From: Pseudomonas sp. UBA1879
GTDB taxonomy: Bacteria; Pseudomonadota; Gammaproteobacteria; Pseudomonadales; Pseudomonadaceae
Direction: 5' to 3'
NCBI RefSeq assembly: GCF_002338065.1
Contig: NZ_DDHJ01000015.1
Coordinates: forward strand, 570,273 to 634,272
Length of the DNA: 64,000 nt
Shown here: positions 34,573-43,487 of the stretch, piece after piece
How positions within the stretch are numbered: the stretch's first letter is position 1
Layout: each line of letters opens with the position of its first letter
Made by a program: the position numbers and the translations under genes
The notes under the pieces: model-generated
What the model was told of the DNA's origin: nothing
Database searches by the model: none
Seen by the model: the letters and a program-made list of their open reading frames with translations, nothing else

Positions 34573-35511
34573 CTAGTGCGAGGAGACGAAGATCGACGGC
34601 GTACTGGACTCCGGCAACGCGTACGTCGCTTTCATCCAGGCAATCTCGGCGTGCGGGGTCCGTCCGAAGAAGCGTTTGAACTCCCGGCTGAATTGCGACG
34701 GGCTTTCATAGCCGACATCAAACGCCGCGGCGGCCGCCGATATGTCATTACGCAACATCAGCAAGCGTGCCTGGTGCAACCGCGTCGACTTCAGGTACTG
34801 CATGGGCGATGAATCGGTCACCGTGCGGAAGTGCAGATGGAAATTGGGCACACTCATGCTGGCTTCCTGGGCCAGTGTCTCGACGTTCAGCGGCTCCTGG
34901 TAAGCGCTGTGAATCTTGCGGATGGCGCGATTGACCTTGCCGAAATGCCCCTGTTTGCCAAGCGCGGCACGCATGGAACCGCCTTGTTCGCCGGCAATGA
35001 TGCGGTAGTAGATCTCCCGCACCAGCGACGGGCCGAGAATCTGCGCATCGACCGGATGGCTCATGGCGGCGAGAAAGCGCAAGGTGGACTCGCGCAAACG
35101 CTCGTCGATCGGTGAGGAATACATGCCTCTGGGCGCAGCCGTGGTCGGGCCGAATGTCTCGTCTATTTCCAGGAGCAACTCGCCAGCGAGCTTGAAATCC
35201 AGCCGCATGTACACGGCGAACATCGGTTCATCTTCGCTGGCGTCGGTTTCCATGGTGAACGGCACGGGCACCGACACCACTAGATAGTGCTGGGCGTCGT
35301 AGAGGTAGACGTCATCCCCCAGGTAGCCGCGCTTGCGTCCCTGACACAGGATCACGATGCCAGGCTCATAGAGCACGGGAGTACGGGTCAGTGGTCGGTT
35401 GGAACGCAAGAAGCGTATGTCGTCCAGGGGACTCAAGTTGTAGCCTTCGAGCGGCGCCAACTGCTCCATCAACTCCACCATGCGCCGGGTGGTCTGTGCC
35501 TCACTGTCCAT
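34573..35511 (-). CDS. AraC-family regulator with N-terminal AraC-N (cupin) domain
   Basis: The start at 35511 (MDSEAQTTRRM) has AAGGAG five bases upstream and is preferred to the ATG at 35541 that overlaps the upstream SDR. The 312-residue protein has an AraC_N domain (about 30-190: VLYEPGIVILCQGRKRGYLG) and two C-terminal helix-turn-helix motifs (NVETLAQEASMSVPNFHLHFRTVT; AAAFDVGYESPSQFSREFKRFFG). It is of the YqhC/exported-aldehyde-responsive class by sequence feel. It follows the SDR gene by 22 bases on the same strand, so the pair forms a small operon. Confidence 0.88.
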   Translation of the reverse strand: MDSEAQTTRRMVELMEQLAPLEGYNLSPLDDIRFLRSNRPLTRTPVLYEPGIVILCQGRKRGYLGDDVYLYDAQHYLVVSVPVPFTMETDASEDEPMFAVYMRLDFKLAGELLLEIDETFGPTTAAPRGMYSSPIDERLRESTLRFLAAMSHPVDAQILGPSLVREIYYRIIAGEQGGSMRAALGKQGHFGKVNRAIRKIHSAYQEPLNVETLAQEASMSVPNFHLHFRTVTDSSPMQYLKSTRLHQARLLMLRNDISAAAAAFDVGYESPSQFSREFKRFFGRTPHAEIAWMKATYALPESSTPSIFVSSH

Positions 35512-35533
35512 GCTCACTCCTTCTTTGACGGGT

Positions 35534-36367
35534 TCAGCCATCGGTAGACCGGGTCAAGGCTTCCCATTGTTCGAGGTCTTTCAGCGACTGCTCGAGCTTG
35601 CTGCGAACCAGCCCCAGCGCGTCGCTGCCCAGCAACAGATGGGCGGGTGGCGCGGCGCTGTCGATCAATTGCAGCATCGCGAGGGCGGCTTTCTGCGGAT
35701 CGCCCAGCTGCTTGCCGCTCTTCTCTTCACGGGCCTGACGCACCGGGTCGAAGCTGGCATCGTAGTCGGCAATGCTGCGTGGCGTACGTTGCATCGACCG
35801 GCCGGCCCAGTCGGTGCGGAACGAACCCGGCGCCACAGCTGTGACGAAGACATTGAACGGCGCGAGCTCCTTGCTCAAGGTGTCGGAGATGCCTTCCAGG
35901 GCGAATTTGCTGCCGCAGTAATAGGCGATCCCCGGCATCGTAATGGTGCCGCCCATCGACGTGATGTTGATGATGTGCCCGCTGCGGCGCTGGCGAAAAT
36001 ACGGCACGAACGCCTTGGTCACGGCGACGGCACCGAACACGTTGACGTCGAACTGGCGGCGCATGTCGTCGAGTGGCGATTCTTCAAAGATGCCCTCATG
36101 CCCGTAGCCCGCATTGTTGACCAAGACATCCACCGGCCCATGACGGCGCTCCACATCGGCCACAACGCTGTCAATGCGGTCGAAATCGGTCACGTCCAGG
36201 ATCACTCCGTGGGCCCGCTCCGCCGACAACGCCTGAAACGCCTGTAGCGCTTCCTGATTCCTGACGGTACCGATGACCCGATGCCCGGCGGCCAATGCCT
36301 CGCTGGCCAGCGCCTTGCCGAAGCCACTGCTTATGCCGGTGATGAACAGGGTTTTGCACTGATTCAT
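35534..36367 (-). CDS. Short-chain dehydrogenase/reductase
   Basis: The 277-residue protein is a classical SDR: TGISSGFGKALA near the N-terminus, NNAGYG, ITSMGG and the catalytic pair in YYCGSK (Tyr-x3-Lys). The C-terminal part (VTAVAPGSFRTDW) is typical of oxidoreductases of the DltE/YqjQ-like type with a longer tail. It probably reduces an aldehyde or ketone with NADPH. The AraC-family gene just downstream is the likely regulator. Confidence 0.9.
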   Translation of the reverse strand: MNQCKTLFITGISSGFGKALASEALAAGHRVIGTVRNQEALQAFQALSAERAHGVILDVTDFDRIDSVVADVERRHGPVDVLVNNAGYGHEGIFEESPLDDMRRQFDVNVFGAVAVTKAFVPYFRQRRSGHIINITSMGGTITMPGIAYYCGSKFALEGISDTLSKELAPFNVFVTAVAPGSFRTDWAGRSMQRTPRSIADYDASFDPVRQAREEKSGKQLGDPQKAALAMLQLIDSAAPPAHLLLGSDALGLVRSKLEQSLKDLEQWEALTRSTDG

Positions 36368-36459
36368 GAGATTCTCCTCTCGGGTTGACTGATGCCCATG
36401 GTAGTGAATCGGCGCATCCCGACCTATGCCGGATCATCTGCAAGCCTTGCCTATTCCTA

Positions 36460-37368
36460 TCAGGACAAAGAGTCATGACGCTGGCCAAGCCACTGGCGGA
36501 AAGTGGTGAGGGCCGGCGATTCGGCCTTGTTGAGAGGCCAGGCGAAGTAATACGAAAAGCTCTGCCGGTCGATCACCAGATCGAACGGCATGCGCAGCAG
36601 CCCTGCCTCCAATTCTTTGCTCACGAGCGATTTCTGCGCGATGGCCACACCATGACCTTCGAGCGCCGCCTGGTACGCCAGCAGCGAGGTCTCGTAACGC
36701 ATGCCGCGATACGGATTGACCTGAGTCGCGCCCGCTTCGCGCAGCCACAGCGCCCAATCGTCAAGCCGGGCCAGGGAATGCAAAAGCACCTGGTCGGCCA
36801 GCTGTTCCGGAGCCTGCAGATTCGCCGCAAAACCCGCGCTCACCACAGGCACCAACTCGTTGCGCGTGAGCATCTGGGTGCCGATCCCCGGCCAGTCACC
36901 GCCGCCCAGCTGGATGCCGCCGTCAAGGTCTTCGTGCTCGAAATCCAGCGCCGCAGGCGACGTCGTCAGCTGCACGTCAATGGCCGGGTGCGCGATGTGG
37001 AAGCCCGCCAGACGCGGAATCAGCCAGCGCACCGCGAAGGTGGCCGGGGCGCGGATCTTCAGCAATTGCCGCCGCGTCGAGCCACCGACGATGGCGTTGG
37101 TGGACTCACGCAAGGCATTGAACAACGGCACGATATCCGCCAGGTAGCGCTCGCCTGCCGGCGTCAGCTCAAGGCCGGTGGGCATGCGCCGAAACAGCTG
37201 CACTGACAGGTAATCCTCAAGCGCCTTGATCTGTCGGCTCACTGCCGCCGGCGTCACCGAAAGCTCGTCCGCCGCGCGGGTGACACTGAGGGACCGCCCC
37301 GTGGCCTCGAACGCTTTGAGCGGATTGAGCGGCGGCAGCGGCCGGGAATTCACAGCAGGGGTGTTCAC
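36460..37368 (-). CDS. LysR-family regulator, GcvA type, at the end of the acyl-CoA operon
   Basis: The 302-residue protein starts PLPPLNPLKAFEATGRSLSVTRAADELSVTPAAVSRQIKALE, the signature of the GcvA/AmpR-like LysR branch. Its effector domain (about 95-300) has TTSPAALDFEHEDLDGGIQLGGGDWPGIG. It lies 36 bases downstream of the MFS gene on the same strand and may be transcribed with the operon as well as from its own promoter. It probably controls the caiB-like/crotonase/MFS genes. Confidence 0.9.
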   Translation of the reverse strand: MNTPAVNSRPLPPLNPLKAFEATGRSLSVTRAADELSVTPAAVSRQIKALEDYLSVQLFRRMPTGLELTPAGERYLADIVPLFNALRESTNAIVGGSTRRQLLKIRAPATFAVRWLIPRLAGFHIAHPAIDVQLTTSPAALDFEHEDLDGGIQLGGGDWPGIGTQMLTRNELVPVVSAGFAANLQAPEQLADQVLLHSLARLDDWALWLREAGATQVNPYRGMRYETSLLAYQAALEGHGVAIAQKSLVSKELEAGLLRMPFDLVIDRQSFSYYFAWPLNKAESPALTTFRQWLGQRHDSLS

Positions 37369-37404
37369 GGGACATCTCCAGGCGGACGCCGGTCATGGCG
37401 ACGC

Positions 37405-38730
37405 TTATTGAGGCTCGGAATGGCGCTGGCGGTCAATGCGTACACCCCAGACCGCTGCCACCACAATGCACGGCAACAGCGACACGATCGAATAGACGAT
37501 GCCGGCCAGCGGGTTGCCGCTCCAGTTGACCAGCGCCAGGCTGATCATCGGCAGGAAGCCGCCGAACAGGATGTTGCCGATCTGCTGCGACAGCCCGAAC
37601 CCGGTGGTGCGGCTCTGCGGCGGAAAGCTGTCGGCGATGAACGCGGGCAGCGGGGCCATGACCATTGCCGTCAGTGCGGCAAGCAACGTCACGCAGGCAA
37701 TCACGGCAGGCCAGGCCTGAGTCTTGGCCGACGCGACAATCTGGGCAAAACAGGGGTATGCGGCCGCGGCCCACAGCATCATGCCGATCAACATGATCCA
37801 CGCCCGCCCATAGCGGTCGCTCAGGGCGCCGAACAACGGGTACAAAGGCGCTGCGATGAGGATCGCGACGCCAACACACAGATTGGCTTCGAACACCGGC
37901 ACGGCCAGCACGTTCTGCAGGAAATACAGCATGTAGATGATCGAGGTGTAGAGCGTCACCGAGGTGCCGCCTTGCGCACCGAACACCGCCACCAGCAGGT
38001 TCTTCCACGAAGCGCGGCTGGTCAGGGTGTCCGCCAGTGGCGAGCGCGACACCCCACCCTCCTCCTTGAGCGCCTGGAACACCGGCGTCTCTTCCATGCC
38101 GAGGCGGATGTAGGTGGCGACGAGCACAATCGGCGCCGAGACAAGAAAAGGCACCCGCCAACCCCAAGCGGCGAAGTCGGCGGGTGTGAGGTAAACATTG
38201 AGCAGCGACACCACCAGCAGCGCCAGCAACAGGCCCAGGCTGGCGGTGCTTTGCAGGAAACTGGTGAACAGCCCGCGCCGCGCATGGGGCGCGTGTTCCA
38301 TCACATAGACCGCCGCCGAGCCATATTCGCCACCCAGCGCAATGCCCTGGACGATGCGCAACACAAGCAGACAGACCGGCGCAAACAGCCCCGCCGACCC
38401 ATAGGTGGGCAGGCATCCCATCAGCACGGTGGAACTGCCCATCAACACCAGCGTGATGACGAACGCGCGCTTGCGGCCGATCCGATCGGACATGGGGCTG
38501 AAGATCAGCGTGCCCAACGGTCGCGCCAGGTAGGCCACGCCGAAGGTGCCCGCCGTCAGAATCGACGACACGAAGGGATCGAACTCGGGGAGAAACAGCG
38601 CCCGCAAGGTGCTGCCCAACGCGACGTAGACAAGGAAGTCGTAGTATTCGAGCATCGTGCCGAAGCTGGCAGTGCCAACCACGCGCGACATGCTGGGCCG
38701 ATAAGACGCGGCGATTGCAGCGATGTCCAT
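37405..38730 (-). CDS. MFS transporter, metabolite:H+ symporter type
   Basis: The 441-residue protein has 12 membrane segments with the MHS-family pattern: FGTMLEYYDFLVYVALGS in segment 1, SDRIGRKRAFV after segment 2, GGEYGSAAVYVMEHAP and the mid-loop SDRYGR. Relatives carry shikimate, proline/betaine or aromatic and dicarboxylic acids with protons. Being the fourth gene of an operon with a CoA transferase and two crotonase enzymes, it likely imports the acid that is activated to a CoA thioester. Confidence 0.88.
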   Translation of the reverse strand: MDIAAIAASYRPSMSRVVGTASFGTMLEYYDFLVYVALGSTLRALFLPEFDPFVSSILTAGTFGVAYLARPLGTLIFSPMSDRIGRKRAFVITLVLMGSSTVLMGCLPTYGSAGLFAPVCLLVLRIVQGIALGGEYGSAAVYVMEHAPHARRGLFTSFLQSTASLGLLLALLVVSLLNVYLTPADFAAWGWRVPFLVSAPIVLVATYIRLGMEETPVFQALKEEGGVSRSPLADTLTSRASWKNLLVAVFGAQGGTSVTLYTSIIYMLYFLQNVLAVPVFEANLCVGVAILIAAPLYPLFGALSDRYGRAWIMLIGMMLWAAAAYPCFAQIVASAKTQAWPAVIACVTLLAALTAMVMAPLPAFIADSFPPQSRTTGFGLSQQIGNILFGGFLPMISLALVNWSGNPLAGIVYSIVSLLPCIVVAAVWGVRIDRQRHSEPQ

Positions 38731-38785
38731 GGGTGAATCCTCTTATTGTTATAGGGGTGCAGCGAGTGAGCAGCGCGGCCTCGCG

Positions 38786-39577
38786 TTACCGAGACGAAGC
38801 GAGGAACGCGGAAACGGCGGCCTTGTGCTCGGCACCACAGAGTAGAATGGCCTGCACGCTGCCCGCCGTTTCCAGTGCTTGCGGCAAATCACTGCTCGCC
38901 GCCTGACGCACCAGGCGCTTGGCCAGGCGCAGCGCCTTGGGCGGCGCGCTGGCAATCGTGGTCGCCAATTGCTCGACGGTGGCGTCAAGGGCCTCTGCCT
39001 CGACCACGCGATTGATCAGCCCCATCTGCAGGGCTTCTTCAGCGCTGTGAAACTGGCTGGTCAAGGTCATTTCCATGGCCTTGGCCAACCCGACCGCTCG
39101 AGTCAGGAACCACGCGCCGCCGATGCCCGAAATGAGCCCCAAGCGCAGAAAGCTTTCCGCCAGGCGCGCGCCTGTCACCGCGACGCGCAGGTCACACATC
39201 ATCGCCAGGTCCAGACCGGCGCCGATGGCCGAGCCATTGATCGCCGCGATGATGGGGACTTCGATGGCCTGCATGGCCAAGGTGATGCGGTGCAGATAAC
39301 GCCGCAGGCCATCGAGCACGTCTTCGGTGCTGCCCTGCATCAGGTCTTCGCCCTTCTGCATGTCTTTCACATTGCCGCCGGTGCAGAAATGCCGGCCACT
39401 GCCGCGCAACACGACGCAGTGGATATCGGCGCGGCCGTTGACGCTCTCCAGCGCTTCGGCCAACGCCACGCACATCGGCGTGGTCAGCGCGTTACCGTTT
39501 TCGCCGCCGTTGAGGGTCAGGTACAGCACCGCAGCGCGTTGTTCGATCAGGATCAGGTCTGCTTGTTCAGGGTTCAT
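38786..39577 (-). CDS. Crotonase-fold enzyme with atypical active-site residues
   Basis: The 263-residue protein has the enoyl-CoA hydratase/isomerase fold with the oxyanion-hole element HFCTGGNVKDM (63-73) and GSAIGAGLDLAMMCDLR (115-131). The two glutamates of true hydratases are not conserved: Asp123 occupies the first position and Phe143 the second (FLRLGLISGIGG). It is therefore more likely an isomerase, decarboxylase, thioesterase or another crotonase reaction than a simple hydratase. It lies 29 bases downstream of the canonical crotonase gene in the same operon. Confidence 0.87.
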   Translation of the reverse strand: MNPEQADLILIEQRAAVLYLTLNGGENGNALTTPMCVALAEALESVNGRADIHCVVLRGSGRHFCTGGNVKDMQKGEDLMQGSTEDVLDGLRRYLHRITLAMQAIEVPIIAAINGSAIGAGLDLAMMCDLRVAVTGARLAESFLRLGLISGIGGAWFLTRAVGLAKAMEMTLTSQFHSAEEALQMGLINRVVEAEALDATVEQLATTIASAPPKALRLAKRLVRQAASSDLPQALETAGSVQAILLCGAEHKAAVSAFLASSR

Positions 39578-39606
39578 GGAAGCTCACTCTCTTGAGAATC
39601 GTCGGG

Positions 39607-40383
39607 TTATCGATGGTCGAAGTGCGGCACGCGCCGTTCAAGGAACGCCTCGCAGCCCTCACGCTGGTCGTTCAGGGCAAAGCAGCCGTGAAATGCACTC
39701 CGTTCGTAGGCCAGGCCTTCCGCCAGGGAGGTCTCGAAGGCGCGCGCCGTGGCAGCCTTGACTGCCAGCAACACCGGCAACGAATGCCGCGCGATGGACT
39801 GCGCGACTGACAGGGCCACGTCCACCACGTCCTCGTCCGCCACCACTCGGGAAACCAGCCCTGAGGCCAGCGCCTGGGTTGCGGTGATCGGCTCGCCGCT
39901 GAGGTTCATTTCCATCGCCAGCGACTTGCCGACCGCGCGCGGCAAGCGTTGGGTTCCGCCTGCGCCCGGCACCAGGCCGAGCTTGATTTCTGGCTGACCG
40001 AACAGCGCGTTCTCGCCGGCCACGACGATGTCGCAGATCATTGCCAGCTCGCAGCCGCCGCCCAACGCATACCCTCGCACCGCCGCAACGAGGGGTTTGC
40101 GCAGCGCACTGACGGCCTGCCATTCGGCGGCCAGGTAGTTGTCCTGCACGGCATGGGCGTAGGTCATTCCGGCCATGGCCTGGATGTCGGCACCGGCGGC
40201 GAAGGCGCGCGGGGAGCCGGTCAATACGATGGCGCGGGTTTCGCTGTCGTGGTCGAGGGCTTGCAGCGCCGCGCCCAGCTCTGTCATCAAGGCGCTGGTC
40301 AGCGGGTTGAGGGTGTTTTGACTGGCCAGGGTGACCAGGGCCACGGCGCCGTGCCGCTGCAAGGTGACGTTCGCGTCGCTCAT
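39607..40383 (-). CDS. Enoyl-CoA hydratase
   Basis: A 258-residue crotonase with both catalytic glutamates: Glu112 in GGGCELAMICD and Glu132 in FGQPEIKLGLVPGAGGTQRL, plus the oxyanion-hole motif AFAAGADIQAM (60-70). It should hydrate a trans-2-enoyl-CoA. Its start overlaps the stop of the CoA-transferase gene by four bases (ATGA), so the CoA product of one enzyme probably feeds the next. The substrate is unknown. Confidence 0.92.
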   Translation of the reverse strand: MSDANVTLQRHGAVALVTLASQNTLNPLTSALMTELGAALQALDHDSETRAIVLTGSPRAFAAGADIQAMAGMTYAHAVQDNYLAAEWQAVSALRKPLVAAVRGYALGGGCELAMICDIVVAGENALFGQPEIKLGLVPGAGGTQRLPRAVGKSLAMEMNLSGEPITATQALASGLVSRVVADEDVVDVALSVAQSIARHSLPVLLAVKAATARAFETSLAEGLAYERSAFHGCFALNDQREGCEAFLERRVPHFDHR

Positions 40384-41591
40384 GCCATCGACTCCTGAGG
40401 CAACCGGACACCCACGGCACCGGCAGCGGCCAAGTCTTCGATCTGCCGTTCGCTGTAGCCCAGCGCCAGGAGGATTTCGGCGGTGTGTTCACCCACCGCA
40501 GGCGGCGGCTTTAACGGCGCGCCCGGATGGCTGTTGATGGCAAACCCCGGCATGCGCAATGTCCCGGCGTCCTCATGCGGGACATCGACCTGCACACCGC
40601 TCTGGCGGTAGTGCTCGCTGCTGACCAGTTCGTCATAGCCGGCGACAGGCGCGCACAGGATGTCGAGCGCTTCCAGGCGCTGTAGCCAATCTTCGGAACC
40701 TCTGCGGATGAATCGCTGTTCGAGCAAGGCATGCAGGGCCGCGCGGTGTTTGACCCGCGCCGGGTTGTCGATGAAGCGCTGATCATCCGTCAGCTCAGGC
40801 ACCTCCAGCAGCGTGCAGAGCGTCGTCCAGCGCGCCGGGTGATATGCGGCCACCATGATCCAGCCGTCAGCGGTCTTGAACGCTTCGTTCGGCGCCGCGT
40901 ACGGCGCCGCGCTGCCGGTTTTTTCCGGCGCCTGGCCGGTGGACAGAAAACTGCTCAACGACAGGTGCTGCAACATCAATGTGCAGTTGTACAGACTCAC
41001 GTCCAGATGCTCGCCCTGCCCCTGCTGCCCCACGCCGTGCAACGCGGCGAGAATGGCGATCGCCGCGAGGTAGGCGGTCACCATGTCGGCGATCGGAATC
41101 GGCACTTTGGCAGGGGTCGATTGAGGGTCGCCGAGCATGCTCATCAGCCCGGTCACTGCCTGGATGATGCCATCCACGCCCGGACGGTCGTGCCAGGGAC
41201 CCGTCTGGCCGTAGGCTGACACCGAGCAATACACCACGTCCGGATTCAACGCTTTCACCGTGTCGTAGCTCAATCCCAGCTTGGCCATCACTCCCGGCCG
41301 AAAGCTTTCGATCACCACGTCGGCGTCAGCCATGAGCGCCAACGCGATGCTCCGGCCCTGCTCTGTTTTCAGGTCCAGAGCGATGCCGCGCTTGTTGCGA
41401 TTGACGCTCAACGCCGTGACGCTTTGCCGCTGCTGCCATGGCGGCCCGATCGCCCGACCCAGCTCGCCGCCCAGTGGCTCAACCTTGATCACGTCAGCAC
41501 CCATGTCGCCCAACAGCATGCCGCACACCGGCCCCGCGACAATGTGGGAGAAGTCCACGACCTTTATGTTTTTCAAGCTGTCGCTCAGCAT
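40380..41591 (-). CDS. CaiB/BaiF-type (family III) CoA transferase
   Basis: I take the ATG at 41591 (MLSDSLKNIKVVDFSHIVAGP), giving 403 residues; a GTG seven codons upstream lacks a ribosome site. Family III features are the N-terminal GPVCGMLLGDMGADVIKVEPLGG, NRNKRGIALDLKT, VVIESFRPGVM and the catalytic Asp140 in RPGVDGIIQAVTGLM. The enzyme moves CoA between carboxylic acids. It heads a five-gene minus-strand operon (CoA transferase, hydratase, atypical crotonase, MFS, LysR) and diverges from an aldehyde dehydrogenase, suggesting degradation of an imported carboxylic acid. Confidence 0.91.
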   Translation of the reverse strand: MLSDSLKNIKVVDFSHIVAGPVCGMLLGDMGADVIKVEPLGGELGRAIGPPWQQRQSVTALSVNRNKRGIALDLKTEQGRSIALALMADADVVIESFRPGVMAKLGLSYDTVKALNPDVVYCSVSAYGQTGPWHDRPGVDGIIQAVTGLMSMLGDPQSTPAKVPIPIADMVTAYLAAIAILAALHGVGQQGQGEHLDVSLYNCTLMLQHLSLSSFLSTGQAPEKTGSAAPYAAPNEAFKTADGWIMVAAYHPARWTTLCTLLEVPELTDDQRFIDNPARVKHRAALHALLEQRFIRRGSEDWLQRLEALDILCAPVAGYDELVSSEHYRQSGVQVDVPHEDAGTLRMPGFAINSHPGAPLKPPPAVGEHTAEILLALGYSERQIEDLAAAGAVGVRLPQESMA

Positions 41592-41850
41592 CTTCAACAC
41601 CCTGTTGCGCACCCTGAAAGGTGCCCGTTCTCATCGTGGGTCGAGGATAGGGAAAGCGTGCTGCTGGCAGCCATCGACTTTATGAGCGAGGGGCGTTGAG
41701 TTTTTGTAAAGGGGGTCCGGCGCGATATCGAGGGTGATTGGATTAGGCAAGGAATGGAGACGAAACGGCATTCGCAGGCTGTGCGCTCGATCGTAACGTG
41801 GGCACTCAGCGTTTGCGCTGAATCACTGTTCAACGATTGGAGATCAGCCC

Positions 41851-43230
41851 ATGTTAGTCGTTTACAACCCTGCGGATGGCAGTGAAGTCGGTCGTGTTCC
41901 GCACAGCGATGCCGCCGCGGTCAGCGCCGCCATCGACCGCACGTGCGCAGCCTTTCCGGCCTGGTCCGGCAAACTGGCCAAGGAGCGCGGCGACATCCTG
42001 CGCCGCTGGTTTGAAAGCGTCAGGGCGGACAAGGAAGCCTTCGCCGAACTGATGTCGAAAGAAAACGGCAAATGCCTGTCCGAAGCCCGTGGCGAGATCG
42101 ACTACGGCCTGGGTTTCATCGAGTGGTATGCCGAAGAAGCCAAGCGCGTGTATGGCGACACCATCCCCACCCATGACAAGAACGCCTCGGTCATCGTGAC
42201 CAAGGAACCGGTCGGGCCTGTGGCGGCGATCACCCCGTGGAATTTCCCGTTCATGATGATTACTCGCAAGGTGGCCACCGCCTTGGCGGCAGGCTGCACG
42301 ATGATCATCAAACCGGCGGAAGACACACCGCTGACCGCTTTCAAATTGCTGGAACACGCCCGCAAGGCCGGCATTCCAGAAGGCGTTCTGGAGGTCGTGG
42401 TCGGCGATCCGAAGCAGATCGGCGAGCTCATCACCGCAGACCCGCGCATCCACAAGGTGTCGTTCACCGGCTCCACCAACGTCGGTAAACTCCTGGCCGC
42501 GCAGTGCGCGCAGACCATCAAGAAGATGACCCTGGAGCTGGGTGGCAATGCGCCGTTCATTGTCTTCGACGACGCCAATATCGAAGAGGCCGTCAAAGGG
42601 CTGGTAGGTGCCAAGCTGCGCAACTCCGGTCAGGTCTGCATTTCGCCGAACCGGATCTTCGTCCAGGACACGATCATCGATGCGTTCCTGGACAAGATGA
42701 AGGCGGCGGTGCAGGCCATCGACGTCGACCAGGGGCTGCGTGAAGACTTCGTGGTCGGTCCGATGATCAACAAGGCCGGCTTCGAGAAAGTCGCTGCGCT
42801 GGTTGAGCAGGCCAAAGCCGCCGGGGCGAACGTGCTGCTGGGCGGCAAACCCCACGCCAAGGGCGGACTGTTCTATGAGCCGACCATCCTGACCGGCCTC
42901 ACCGACGACTCACCGCTGGCAAAGAACGAAATCTTCGGGCCGGTGTTCGCCGTGTACGCATTCTCTACCGAAGAAGAGGTGATCCAGCGCGCCAACCAGA
43001 CCGAATTCGGCCTGGTCGCCTACGCCTACACCAGCGCGTTGGGACGTTCGCTGCGCCTGTCCCGCCAATTGGAAGCCGGCATGGTCATCCTCAACTCGGG
43101 CTCGGTGGGCACGGTGTCGATTCCGTTCGGCGGGATCAAACAATCCGGCTATGGCCGTGAAGGCAGTTACTACGGCATCGAGGAATACGTGCATGTGAAG
43201 TACGTATTGATGGCAGGCGCTCAGTTGTAA
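41851..43230 (+). CDS. NAD(P)-dependent aldehyde dehydrogenase (succinate-semialdehyde dehydrogenase-like)
   Basis: The 459-residue enzyme has ITPWNFPFMMITRK (Asn131), Lys154 in IIKPAEDTP, FTGSTNVGK, catalytic Glu229 in LELGGNAPF and the nucleophile Cys263 in SGQVCISPNR. Its best match by eye is the GabD/succinate-semialdehyde group. GGAG lies eight bases before the ATG. It shares a 259-base intergenic region with the CoA-transferase operon, whose products it may help oxidise. A strong hairpin follows at 43245-43272. Confidence 0.9.
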   Translation: MLVVYNPADGSEVGRVPHSDAAAVSAAIDRTCAAFPAWSGKLAKERGDILRRWFESVRADKEAFAELMSKENGKCLSEARGEIDYGLGFIEWYAEEAKRVYGDTIPTHDKNASVIVTKEPVGPVAAITPWNFPFMMITRKVATALAAGCTMIIKPAEDTPLTAFKLLEHARKAGIPEGVLEVVVGDPKQIGELITADPRIHKVSFTGSTNVGKLLAAQCAQTIKKMTLELGGNAPFIVFDDANIEEAVKGLVGAKLRNSGQVCISPNRIFVQDTIIDAFLDKMKAAVQAIDVDQGLREDFVVGPMINKAGFEKVAALVEQAKAAGANVLLGGKPHAKGGLFYEPTILTGLTDDSPLAKNEIFGPVFAVYAFSTEEEVIQRANQTEFGLVAYAYTSALGRSLRLSRQLEAGMVILNSGSVGTVSIPFGGIKQSGYGREGSYYGIEEYVHVKYVLMAGAQL

Positions 43231-43244
43231 GGTGACGTGCCACG

Positions 43245-43272
43245 GCGCGGAGTGCCACGAACCACTCCGCGC
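43245..43272. terminator. 10-bp hairpin after the aldehyde dehydrogenase
   Basis: GCGCGGAGTG (43245-43254) pairs exactly with CACTCCGCGC (43263-43272) around an eight-base loop, 14 bases after the dehydrogenase stop. No T tract follows. The remaining ~215 bases up to 43487 hold nothing that I could identify. Confidence 0.55.
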
Positions 43273-43487
43273 TGCCTGTCAGCCGGTCACCCGCGCCCTG
43301 GGCGTCGCGTCCGTTTCTCTTCTCTCCAGAGGCTCACTGTGGCGCTGCGTGCGGCGGCGGCCTGGCTCTGTGGTCACGGAAGTCTGAACGTATCCACCCG
43401 GCGGTTGATCCTAATCTCTCTGTCACGGCGCTTTCAGCGCGTTTTGCGCGGCACGTGTCCGGATCACGCAGTCACGGGAGCCTTCCG

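Noticed and set aside
37408..38736. A 442-codon plus-strand open frame opposite the MFS gene
   Set aside because: The minus-strand frame encodes 12 membrane segments and MFS motifs; the plus frame is a GC-driven shadow of it.
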